Shown: piece by piece, positions 39,618 to 47,942 of the stretch
Numbering within the stretch: position 1 is the first letter of the stretch
Layout: every line of letters starts with the position of its first letter
From: Tenacibaculum sp. SZ-18
Lineage (GTDB): Bacteria; Bacteroidota; Bacteroidia; Flavobacteriales; Flavobacteriaceae
Direction: 5' to 3'
Assembly (NCBI RefSeq): GCF_002813915.1
Contig: NZ_CP019335.1
Span: forward strand, 3,269,777 to 3,333,776
Length of the DNA: 64,000 nt
Made by a program: the position numbers and the translations under genes
Notes under the pieces: generated by a model
What the model was told of the DNA's origin: nothing
Seen by the model: only the letters and a program-made list of their open reading frames with translations
The model's database searches: none

Positions 39618-40763
39618 ATGAAAAAAATAGTATTTGTTCTCTTACTAGTTATTTCTTTTGGATGTAAAAAAGAAACAGCTGACTCAAAAGAATCTACTTT
39701 CAAAATTATCTCATCAGTCTCTATTTCTTTAGGTTATGATCACCATATTCGTCTTTTTAAAAGCGAAAATGATAATAATAAATTTCTTCTCAATTATGCA
39801 ATTGATGATACTTTAGAAACAACAGAATTTATAGTAAGTCTAACAGATAATGGAAGAATAATAAATAGTTCCAAAGTTAACTTCAACCATTCAGTTACTG
39901 ATTATGTAAAGTCTATTGATGGTTTTTACACAATAGAAACATTGAGAGTAACTATGGGAAAAAATTACACTCATGACTTTTTATGTAAGTATGATAATAA
40001 ATGGAATAAACTCTGGGAAAAAGAATTAAAAACTGAAAAACATCCAGCAGGGAATAGTTTTATTTGCCTTAATAAAGATAAAAGTCTAACTCTAGTTTCA
40101 GATGCTTATAAAGATAACCAATATGGTGTAATTTTTGAACAATTTGATTTTAATGGCAACTTAATTTCGAGTATTTTTCACAAAGAATATGGGAATCCTT
40201 GCACTCTTACATCAACTTCAAATAACAATATTTTAATAACAACACTTAATGAAAAATCTGATTATCCTACTTTAATTTTAACTAAAATTAATGGTGAAAT
40301 ATTATGGAAATCAACTTTAACTAAATCTATTATTCCGAAACAAATAAAACAGTTGAAAAACAACTCGTTTATTTTAACAGGAACGAAATACATAGAAAAC
40401 TCAAGAAAAAATCTTGTAGTAGCTAAACTTAATAGAAAAGGACAAATAATATGGACAAAGGAACTGAGCAAACATTACTACGAAGAAGCAGGAAATATAA
40501 TTATTTCAGATAAAAATTATCTAATCACAGCTTCTGTCAATCTTTACAAAGACGGTGAGAGTTTCCCTTATATTTTCAAAATAACAAAAGATGGTAAGTT
40601 GATGTCAGAAAAGAGATTTAACTCCGAGTTATCTGAGTCTTCAACTCCATTAATAATCAAAAATGATAAATATCTAACTCTAATTTCTGTAAATAGAATA
40701 GTAAATTCTAATGATCCTTTTGAAAACTATATTTCAATTAATAGAATTTCAAAAACTTATTAA
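39618..40763 (+). CDS. Lipoprotein of unknown function (possible beta-propeller)
   Basis: 381 residues with a lipoprotein signal: VLLLVISFGCKKE, Cys near residue 16. The mature protein has repeated short beta motifs ending in W (NKWNKLWEKELK, NGEILWKSTL, KGQIIWTKELS), which resemble propeller blades of the PQQ-like kind. No catalytic motif. 19 bases after the isochorismatase gene and ending 6 bases from the convergent zupT gene. Unusually Lys/Asn-rich compared with neighbours. Not recognised as a named family. Confidence 0.7.
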   Translation: MKKIVFVLLLVISFGCKKETADSKESTFKIISSVSISLGYDHHIRLFKSENDNNKFLLNYAIDDTLETTEFIVSLTDNGRIINSSKVNFNHSVTDYVKSIDGFYTIETLRVTMGKNYTHDFLCKYDNKWNKLWEKELKTEKHPAGNSFICLNKDKSLTLVSDAYKDNQYGVIFEQFDFNGNLISSIFHKEYGNPCTLTSTSNNNILITTLNEKSDYPTLILTKINGEILWKSTLTKSIIPKQIKQLKNNSFILTGTKYIENSRKNLVVAKLNRKGQIIWTKELSKHYYEEAGNIIISDKNYLITASVNLYKDGESFPYIFKITKDGKLMSEKRFNSELSESSTPLIIKNDKYLTLISVNRIVNSNDPFENYISINRISKTY

Positions 40764-40769
40764 TCCTGT

Positions 40770-41606
40770 TTATCCTAACCCAACATCCAAAGACATCATC
40801 ACAATAAATCCACCAATAAAACCAAGGGTTGCAATATCAGTATATTTATCTCTTTGTGTTTCTGGAATCACTTCTTCCACAACTACGAAAATCATTGCTC
40901 CCGCTGCAAAAGCTAATGCATAAGGCAAAATTGGAGTGAAAAACGAAACAGCTAACGCTCCTAAAACCGCTGCAAAAGGTTCAACTATGGCAGATAATTG
41001 TCCGTACCAAAAACTCTTTCTTCTACTTACACCCTGACGCCTTAATGGCATTGCAACCGCAAAACCTTCCGGAAAGTTTTGAATTCCGATTCCGATAGCT
41101 AAAGAAATAGCAGCAATAATCATTTCTGTTTGCTCTACTCCAACTAATGTTGAAGCTGCTCCAAATAAAACTCCAACAGCTAATCCCTCCGGAATATTAT
41201 GAAGCGTGATTGCTAATACTAATAAAGTTGTTTTATGCCAATTTGTTTTTACACCTTCTGCTTCATCTTCTTTAAAGTTAATGTGTAAGTGAGGTAACCA
41301 TTTATCCATTCCAAATAAAGCCAAAGCACCAAAAGCAAATCCAATAGTAGATGGTAAAACTTTAACAAATCCTTCTCCAGGGCTATTCTCAATTGCCGGA
41401 GATAATAAACTCCAAAAACTCGCAGCTACCATTACTCCTCCTGTAAATCCTAACATTCCATCTAATACTGCTCGATTCATTTTCTTAAAAAAGAAAACCA
41501 AAGCAGCTCCTAAAGCTGTTAATCCCCAAGTAAATAGAGATGCATAAAGCGCTCCTTGTATTGGATATTCCTTACAAAACTCAACTATTTGATCGAAAAA
41601 ACTCAT
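40770..41606 (-). CDS. zupT: ZIP-family divalent metal transporter
   Basis: 278 residues, about eight membrane helices. The metal-binding helix motifs are clear: LHNIPEGLAVGVLFG (near 135) and IGIQNFPEGFAVAMPL (near 180), the ZupT-type pair His-Asn-x-Pro-Glu-Gly. Imports zinc, iron or manganese into the cytoplasm; specificity cannot be told. Overlaps the DtxR repressor gene by 4 bases, and the two oppose a TonB receptor. Probably repressed by the DtxR protein encoded upstream. Confidence 0.9.
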   Translation of the reverse strand: MSFFDQIVEFCKEYPIQGALYASLFTWGLTALGAALVFFFKKMNRAVLDGMLGFTGGVMVAASFWSLLSPAIENSPGEGFVKVLPSTIGFAFGALALFGMDKWLPHLHINFKEDEAEGVKTNWHKTTLLVLAITLHNIPEGLAVGVLFGAASTLVGVEQTEMIIAAISLAIGIGIQNFPEGFAVAMPLRRQGVSRRKSFWYGQLSAIVEPFAAVLGALAVSFFTPILPYALAFAAGAMIFVVVEEVIPETQRDKYTDIATLGFIGGFIVMMSLDVGLG

Positions 41607-42259
41607 ATCTTTTTAATGTATAAGTTGCTAGCTATTTTATTTGAAATAGACAGCGGTTTGTTATTAATTTCTATAGTTAAAGAGCCATCAAAAGGTTCGA
41701 TATCTATTATAGTAATTTCAACTCCTAAACCAATTCCTTGCTTATCCAAGAATTTTAAAAAATCAGACGAACTATCATTCACTCCAACACAAACTCCAAC
41801 TGTTCCTTTAGGTAATGCGGATAAAAGATTCTTCTCTATCTGCTGCATATTTCCTTCCTCATCTGGAATCGGATCTCCATGTGGATCATGTTTAGGGTAT
41901 CCTAAAAAAATATCTAATTCATTAATAAGTTTAGGTGATTTTATGTGCTCTAACTGTTCAGCTACTTCATGAACTTCATCCCAAGAAAAATTTAATTTTT
42001 CTACTAAAAAAACTTCCCACAATCTATGTTTTCTAATAATTCCTGTTGCAACTCTTTTACCAAAACGGGTTAGATTTACACCTTGATACTTTTTATATAC
42101 CACTACTTCTTTATCAGATAGTTTTTTAATCATATCTGTAACCGAAGATGCTTTTGTATCTAATTGTTTAGCAATAGCATTTGTGCTAATTCCTTTATCG
42201 GAATCTAGCGCCAAATGGTAAATGGTTTTTATATAATTCTCCTCAGATTGTGAAAACAT
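41603..42259 (-). CDS. DtxR/MntR-family metal-dependent repressor
   Basis: 218 residues from the ATG at 42259 (MFSQSEENYIKTIYHL). An upstream in-frame start at 42286 lies on the promoter -7 and is rejected. N-terminal winged helix-turn-helix (about 5-65: GISTNAIAKQLDTKASSVTDMIKKL), metal-binding/dimer domain with LEHIKSPKLINELDIFL and HDPHGDPIP (His ligands), and a C-terminal SH3-like FeoA segment. It represses when loaded with Mn or Fe. The palindrome at 42305-42332 in front of it and the TonB receptor is its likely operator. Confidence 0.92.
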   Translation of the reverse strand: MFSQSEENYIKTIYHLALDSDKGISTNAIAKQLDTKASSVTDMIKKLSDKEVVVYKKYQGVNLTRFGKRVATGIIRKHRLWEVFLVEKLNFSWDEVHEVAEQLEHIKSPKLINELDIFLGYPKHDPHGDPIPDEEGNMQQIEKNLLSALPKGTVGVCVGVNDSSSDFLKFLDKQGIGLGVEITIIDIEPFDGSLTIEINNKPLSISNKIASNLYIKKI

Positions 42260-42275
42260 GGAACTTAATTCTATG

Positions 42276-42283
42276 CAAACATA
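42276..42283 (-). promoter_or_regulatory. -7 element of the DtxR-zupT unit
   Basis: Minus strand TATGTTTG, 17 bases before the ATG at 42259. The palindrome begins about 22 bases further upstream. Confidence 0.6.
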
Positions 42284-42304
42284 CAAATTTTTGATTTATG
42301 AAAG

Positions 42305-42332
42305 TTAATTTTTAGTCTTATCTAAAAATTAA
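42305..42332. promoter_or_regulatory. Palindromic operator between the DtxR-zupT unit and a TonB receptor
   Basis: TTAATTTTTAG-tcttat-CTAAAAATTAA, a perfect 11-bp inverted repeat with a 6-base centre. It sits immediately upstream of the receptor -7 (42335-42342), covering that promoter, and near the -33 of the divergent unit. Its location next to a DtxR gene makes it the likely operator for both directions. Confidence 0.75.
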
Positions 42333-42334
42333 TT

Positions 42335-42342
42335 TATCTTTG
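42335..42342 (+). promoter_or_regulatory. -7 element of the metal-linked TonB receptor
   Basis: TATCTTTG, 26 bases before the ATG at 42369. It abuts the operator palindrome, so a bound repressor would block polymerase. Confidence 0.65.
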
Positions 42343-42368
42343 CAATAAATTTATTTTAGAATAAAAAA

Positions 42369-44657
42369 ATGAAATCTTTCTTACAGACAGTATTTTTATT
42401 CGTAACACTTATGAGTTACGGACAAACTATAAAAGGAAAAGTTACTTTTAAAAAAGAACCACAGGAATTTGTATCGGTATATACTAAAGACAAATCACAA
42501 GGAACCATAACAAATGATAAAGGTGAGTACACCTTAACCTTAAATCAACCAAAAGCTACAATCGTATTTCAGAGTGTTGGATTTAAGTTGATCGAAAAGG
42601 AAATTAGTTTCAACGGTTCAGAAACCAAAACACTTGATATCACACTACAAGAAGATCTTTTAGGGCTAGACCAAGTTGTTGTAAGTGCAACACGATCATA
42701 TTTAAATAGAAAAGTGGCTCCAGTAATTGTAACTGTTACTGACGCGAAACTATTAGAAGCAACTCAGTCTGTTAGTTTATCTGAAGGATTAAACTTCCAG
42801 CCAGGACTGCGTATGGAAACTAATTGTCAGAATTGTGGTTTCTCTCAAGTACGAATTAATGGATTAGACGGAGCCTACTCTCAAATATTAGTAGATAGTA
42901 GACCAATTTTTAGTGCTTTAAACGGAATATATGGTTTAGATCAAATTCCTGCGAATATTATTCAAAGAATTGAAGTAGTTCGTGGTGGAGGATCTGCTTT
43001 ATATGGTGCAAATGCTATTGCTGGAACCATTAACATTATTACTAAAGATCCGATCGACAATACATTTCAAGTAGGACAAAATGTTTCTTTAATTAAAGGA
43101 GAAACATTAGATGTTGCCACAACTATTAATGGAACCGTTGTAAATGATGAAGCATCTGCAGGACTAACTTATTTTGGAATGTATAGAAATAGAAATCCGT
43201 ATGATTACGATGGAGATTCTTTCACTGAATTAACAAAATTAGAAACGCAAACCTTCGGATTTAAAGGATATATAAAGCCTTCGGATAATACAAGATTAAC
43301 AGCAGAATTCAATTCTATTAGTGAATTTAGAAGAGGAGGAAATAAATTAGGTTTACAACCCTTTGAAAGTGAAGTTGCCGAACAAATCGATTCTGATGTA
43401 TTGACTGGTGGACTTACGTTTGAATCTTCTGTTAATGAAGGAAAACAACATTTCTCTGCCTATGTTTCTACCTCTCGCTCAAAAAATAAAAACTACTACG
43501 GAGGTGGTGAAGATTTAGTTGCTCAAAATGGTGAAGTATTAGGATTTGGTAATTCTAGAGATGAAACTTGGGTTTTAGGTTCTCAATATGCTCATAAATT
43601 ATCTGATTTCTTAGGTGGAAAAGGAAATTTCACTGGAGGAATTGAGTTTAAGTATGATAAAATGAAAGATGAAAAACCTGGTTTTAATGCTTTTGTAAAT
43701 CAAACTTTAAGAACTTATGGACTTTATGCTCAGCAAGAATGGACTATTAATAAACAATGGAAAGTTTTAGGAGGTTTACGTGCAGATATTCATAACTTAA
43801 CTGATGAAAGTGTGATTTTTAATCCGCGTTTAAATGTAATGTACTTTGCCAATGAAAATTCTCGATTTAGAGCTTCATATGCAAAAGGATTTAGAGCTCC
43901 ACAAGTATTCACAGAAGATTTACATGCGCAAATTGCAGCTGGAGAGGTATTAACTGTTCGCGTTGATCGATCTAATTTAGTTTCAGAAACATCTCATAGT
44001 TTTACAGGATCTTTCGATTGGAATAAAAGTTTAACTGAAGGTGAAGTTTCATTCACTTTAGAGGCTTTCTATACTAAAATTGTAAATCCTTTTATCCTTG
44101 AACAATTAAATAATTTGATTTGGGAAAAGAGAAATGGAGATAACGCCCATGTAAAAGGAATTAACATCGAAACAAAATATGCTCCAAATGAAAAATGGAT
44201 ATTACAAGCAGGAGCAACCATTCAAGAAGGGAAATTTGACAAACCAGTACAATGGTCTGACGATCCTAATATTTCATTAGAAAACGCAGATAACTTTTTC
44301 AAATCTCCTAACTTTTATGGAAACTTTATTGCCACCTATGCTCCAAATAAAAAGTTTCAAAACAATCTATCTGCTGTTTATACTGGAAGTATGTACGTTC
44401 CACATTTAGCTGGATTCATAGCTGAGGATCGATTAGAAAAAACAACTGACTTTCTAGAATTAAATATAAAATCATCTTATGATTTTTCACTTGATAAGCA
44501 CAAACACTCCACTTTAAGAATAAGTGGTGGTATTCAAAATATTTTTGACAGCTACCAACAAGATTTCGATCAAGGTGCAGATAGAGATGCAAACTATATT
44601 TATGGACCTTCAAGACCTAGAACTTTCTTTGTTGGTTTGAAGTTTATAAATAATTAA
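42369..44657 (+). CDS. TonB-dependent receptor, metal-linked
   Basis: 762 residues with a signal peptide and a carboxypeptidase-regulatory domain (about 20-95: FVSVYTKDKSQGTITNDKGE). Plug domain: LDQVVVSATRSYLNRKVAPV, then METNCQNCGFSQVRINGLDG with a C-x2-C pair, RVEVVRGGG-type region (IEVVRGGGSALYGANAIAGT). The beta-barrel ends in FFVGLKFINN. The Cys pair in the plug could bind a metal or a metal complex. Its promoter is shared with the DtxR-zupT unit through the operator palindrome, so a metal-scarcity import role is likely. Ligand unknown. Confidence 0.92.
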   Translation: MKSFLQTVFLFVTLMSYGQTIKGKVTFKKEPQEFVSVYTKDKSQGTITNDKGEYTLTLNQPKATIVFQSVGFKLIEKEISFNGSETKTLDITLQEDLLGLDQVVVSATRSYLNRKVAPVIVTVTDAKLLEATQSVSLSEGLNFQPGLRMETNCQNCGFSQVRINGLDGAYSQILVDSRPIFSALNGIYGLDQIPANIIQRIEVVRGGGSALYGANAIAGTINIITKDPIDNTFQVGQNVSLIKGETLDVATTINGTVVNDEASAGLTYFGMYRNRNPYDYDGDSFTELTKLETQTFGFKGYIKPSDNTRLTAEFNSISEFRRGGNKLGLQPFESEVAEQIDSDVLTGGLTFESSVNEGKQHFSAYVSTSRSKNKNYYGGGEDLVAQNGEVLGFGNSRDETWVLGSQYAHKLSDFLGGKGNFTGGIEFKYDKMKDEKPGFNAFVNQTLRTYGLYAQQEWTINKQWKVLGGLRADIHNLTDESVIFNPRLNVMYFANENSRFRASYAKGFRAPQVFTEDLHAQIAAGEVLTVRVDRSNLVSETSHSFTGSFDWNKSLTEGEVSFTLEAFYTKIVNPFILEQLNNLIWEKRNGDNAHVKGINIETKYAPNEKWILQAGATIQEGKFDKPVQWSDDPNISLENADNFFKSPNFYGNFIATYAPNKKFQNNLSAVYTGSMYVPHLAGFIAEDRLEKTTDFLELNIKSSYDFSLDKHKHSTLRISGGIQNIFDSYQQDFDQGADRDANYIYGPSRPRTFFVGLKFINN

Positions 44658-44706
44658 ACTCTGTTTATTATTTATCTCGATTACTAATTAAAATAAGAAA
44701 CATATT

Positions 44707-44735
44707 ACCGGAGAATTTCTGTTCTCTGGTTTTTT
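44707..44735 (+). terminator. Intrinsic terminator
   Basis: ACCGGAGAA-tttctg-TTCTCTGGT (one G-U) then a T run, after the metal-linked TonB receptor. Confidence 0.8.
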
Positions 44736-44869
44736 GTTTGTAAACAAATCGTTAATAGAAAATTTCATAGTATAACCTTTATTTACTTAGAAAAACAGAA
44801 CAATCTAAAAGCTATTTCATTTCAGTTTTAAGATTACTAAACACTTTCCTAACATTTAATATTTTTAGT

Positions 44870-44887
44870 TAACGTTAATTAAACATT
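44870..44887 (+). promoter_or_regulatory. Candidate Pho box before the second TonB unit (weaker copy)
   Basis: TAACGTT (44870-44876) and AAACATT (44881-44887) with the same 11-bp period, one change in each 7-mer; a further TAACATT is at 44850-44856. Lies about 84 bases before the ATG at 44971. Confidence 0.35.
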
Positions 44888-44970
44888 CTAGTAATAGAAA
44901 CATAATTTATAGCTAACTTTTATTTTACAGTTTCAGCAGACTTTTGCACATTGTAATAGAATAACATAAA

Positions 44971-47796
44971 ATGAAAAAAATTTTATTCATAGCTTTTTTA
45001 AGCTTAAGTCAGTTTGTTTTTGCTCAAGACAAAGGAACTATTAAGGGGGTAGTTACTGATAAAGAAATGAACAACGAGCCTTTACCTTTTGCTAATGTAT
45101 TTATTAAGGGTACATCGATAGGAGGCAACACTGATATGGATGGTACATACACTATTCCAGTTTCTCCAGGTAAATATACATTAGTATTTAGTTTTGTTGG
45201 CTACCAAACAATTGAAAAAGAAGTTGTTGTTACTGCAGGACAAACAATCACTGTTAACCAAGTGATGGGTGCTAGTGGTGGTGAAAAGTTAGAAGAAATT
45301 CAAATTAACGCTACTGTAAGTAAAGAAAAAGAGAGTGCTCTTTTACTAGAACAAAAGAAAGCTACGGTTATTAAGGAAAGTATTGGAGCTGTTGAATTAG
45401 CAAAAAAAGGTGTTAGTAATGCCGCTACAGCAACTACAAAAATATCAGGTGTTACCAAGAGTGATGCTTCAGGAGATATTTATATCCGAGGATTAGGTGA
45501 TCGATATTTGTCTACTAGGATGAATGGGTTACCAATACCATCAGATAACGTGGATAAAAAGAATATTAATCTGAACTTATTCTCAACACAAGTTATACAA
45601 AATGTAGGAATTAGTAAAACTTATGTTACTTCTAGATATGCTGATGAAGCTTCAGGTAATGTAAATGTTGTTTCTAAAGAATATTCCAAAGACATGTTCT
45701 CTATTAATGTAAGTGGTGGAACAAATACAAATCTTTTAAATTTAGATGGAGATTTTAGAAAAACTATTATTAGTGATGATATTACTTTTGGTTTCCATGA
45801 GAAAAAATTTGCTTTAGTGGATCAAATTACTCAACAAGGATGGGACACTAAAACAAATGATGGTAAACCTTTTAATTTTAGCGGTTCTATTTCTGCAGGA
45901 AAAAAATTCAAACTTTTGGGTAAAGACTTCAGAATATTTGCTACGGCTTCTCATTCAGAATCAAGTAACTATAGAGATGAAATCTTTAGATCTTTTAGAT
46001 CAAATATTGAAGATAATGGATTCTCTACTCTTGAACCGGACTTACCACAAACTATTGCAAATGGAGTAGATCCTGAAAGAAGAGACGTTGAAAGATTTAT
46101 TCATAATATCAATACGACTGGATATATTAACGTAAAAACACGCTTAAACGATAACAACAAATTAAGATATAACACTTTATTTGTTAATAAAGGACAAGAA
46201 GTTTTATACGAAGCAGGTAGAAAAGGATTTGGTTATGTATTCGATCAAGATCCACAAGAATTTGGAGCTTTTGTAAGAGATCAAAACTACAGACAAACAA
46301 CAATGTTTGTAAATCAATTACTAGGTGAGCACAAATGGAATGAAACCAATACATTAAACTGGGGAGCTGGTTACAACTTCGTATTAGCTGAAGAACCAAA
46401 CAGAATTAGAAATGAAGTAAATATCTTAGATTTTGCTAATAGCCCATTAATTGAGTTTTCTGCAGTAGGAGATTTCCAACAAAGAAAATCAGGACAAAAA
46501 ATTGAAGATACTGAATACAATGGTTTCATTAGCAACTCATGGAAATTAGGAGCAGCTAATGAAGATGATGACAAACCATTTAAATTAAATTATGGTTTAA
46601 ATTACAGAAAGAGAGAAAGAAGTTTTAGATCTCAATTCATTGGGGTTAGAGCCAGAGGAGTTCAAGCACCATCAATAGATGAATTATCAGGAACATTTAC
46701 TACTTCTGGTTTTAATAACAATTTGACTTTAAGAGTAGGAGAAGTTGATCGTTTTGTTGCTGACTTACAAATTATTGCTGGTTATGTGAACTTTGACTTT
46801 GACTTTGATAATAATCTTTCCGGTAATTTAGGGTTAAGTTATGAATATGATGAAATGACAGCTTTATGGGATATTACTAACTACATTAGTCCAAATGGGA
46901 CACCGAGAGTTGGTAGTTTAGAAAAGACGTATGGTAGTCTTTACCCAAGTGTTAACTTGAAGTATGAAATTAACGAAAGAAACTTCTTACGTTTTGCCTC
47001 GAGTATAACTCAAACTTTACCTGAATTCAAAGAGGTCTCTCCTTTCGAATATGTAACACCAACTGGTCGTGTTATCAAAGGGAATCCAAATGTTGAAAAA
47101 TCTGATGTGTATAACATCGATTTAAAATGGGAATTTTTCCCTAGTAGAGGAGAATTAATATCCGCAACTGCATTCTACAAGCAAATTGAAAATCCAATAA
47201 ACTTAGCATTAACTAGAGGTTCTTCTGGTAATTTCCAGTTCGCCAATACTGGTGAACAAGCAGATGTATTAGGTTTTGAAATTGAAGGTAGACTAGATGT
47301 ACTTAAGAATGACGATGATCAAGGAATTTTAAACATAACTGCTAATGCTACAGGAATGTGGTTTGAACAAGATTTATTAGAAAACTTCCAATATAATAGC
47401 AAAACCACTTCTGGATTACAAGGTGCTTCTAACTATATTTTTAACGGTTCTATTACTTATAATAACAGAGCTGAAAATGAGTTTATCGCTACTTTAGTTG
47501 GAAACTATTCATCTGATAAAATATTTGCTTTAGGCGGCCCTGAAGATTTCGCTAACAGTGCTGTATTATTCAACGAAGAAATTATAGAAAAAGGTTTTGT
47601 TACTCTTGATATGGTATTGAGTAAGCAAATCACGAAAGGATTTACTGTAAAGTTAATTGGAAGAAACTTGTTAAATCCAGATATAGATCAAACACAGTTA
47701 ATCGTAAATCAAATTACTGGTTCTGAAACAAATGAGATTGTGAGAAGATATAATAGAGGTACCCAATTAAGTCTTGGTTTATCGTATAACTTTTAA
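44971..47796 (+). CDS. TonB-dependent outer-membrane receptor
   Basis: 941 residues. Signal peptide (MKKILFIAFLSLSQFVFAQ), carboxypeptidase-regulatory domain (about 22-100: GTIKGVVTDKEMNNEPLPFA), a linker and plug. The plug has ATATTKISGVTKSDASGDIY, RGLGDRYLSTRMNGLPIPSD, and an STQVIQNVGISKTYVTSRYAD stretch. The barrel runs to LSLGLSYNF, an aromatic end typical of outer-membrane insertion. A lipoprotein gene with a duplicated beta-helix-like fold follows in the same direction, so they are likely partners. Ligand unknown; the upstream repeats suggest phosphate control. Confidence 0.92.
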   Translation: MKKILFIAFLSLSQFVFAQDKGTIKGVVTDKEMNNEPLPFANVFIKGTSIGGNTDMDGTYTIPVSPGKYTLVFSFVGYQTIEKEVVVTAGQTITVNQVMGASGGEKLEEIQINATVSKEKESALLLEQKKATVIKESIGAVELAKKGVSNAATATTKISGVTKSDASGDIYIRGLGDRYLSTRMNGLPIPSDNVDKKNINLNLFSTQVIQNVGISKTYVTSRYADEASGNVNVVSKEYSKDMFSINVSGGTNTNLLNLDGDFRKTIISDDITFGFHEKKFALVDQITQQGWDTKTNDGKPFNFSGSISAGKKFKLLGKDFRIFATASHSESSNYRDEIFRSFRSNIEDNGFSTLEPDLPQTIANGVDPERRDVERFIHNINTTGYINVKTRLNDNNKLRYNTLFVNKGQEVLYEAGRKGFGYVFDQDPQEFGAFVRDQNYRQTTMFVNQLLGEHKWNETNTLNWGAGYNFVLAEEPNRIRNEVNILDFANSPLIEFSAVGDFQQRKSGQKIEDTEYNGFISNSWKLGAANEDDDKPFKLNYGLNYRKRERSFRSQFIGVRARGVQAPSIDELSGTFTTSGFNNNLTLRVGEVDRFVADLQIIAGYVNFDFDFDNNLSGNLGLSYEYDEMTALWDITNYISPNGTPRVGSLEKTYGSLYPSVNLKYEINERNFLRFASSITQTLPEFKEVSPFEYVTPTGRVIKGNPNVEKSDVYNIDLKWEFFPSRGELISATAFYKQIENPINLALTRGSSGNFQFANTGEQADVLGFEIEGRLDVLKNDDDQGILNITANATGMWFEQDLLENFQYNSKTTSGLQGASNYIFNGSITYNNRAENEFIATLVGNYSSDKIFALGGPEDFANSAVLFNEEIIEKGFVTLDMVLSKQITKGFTVKLIGRNLLNPDIDQTQLIVNQITGSETNEIVRRYNRGTQLSLGLSYNF

Positions 47797-47942
47797 TTAA
47801 CTCAAAGTTTACATTTGAATAGTTAAAGAGCAAGATTTGTAACCTATTATTAATATACACTTAAAACTAAAAAAAGGTTTATAAGATTTCTTTGCAACAT
47901 AAAATTATATCTAAAACATATATAGGTCAAATTAACAAAAAA

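Larger units (their letters stand above)
44658..44970. other. 313-base intergenic region with terminator and Pho-box-like repeats
   Basis: Contains the terminator at 44707-44735 and, at 44850-44887, TAACATT, TAACGTT and AAACATT elements. A GACTTTTG near 44939 (one mismatch from TAnnTTTG) could be the -7 of the next gene. Confidence 0.6.
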
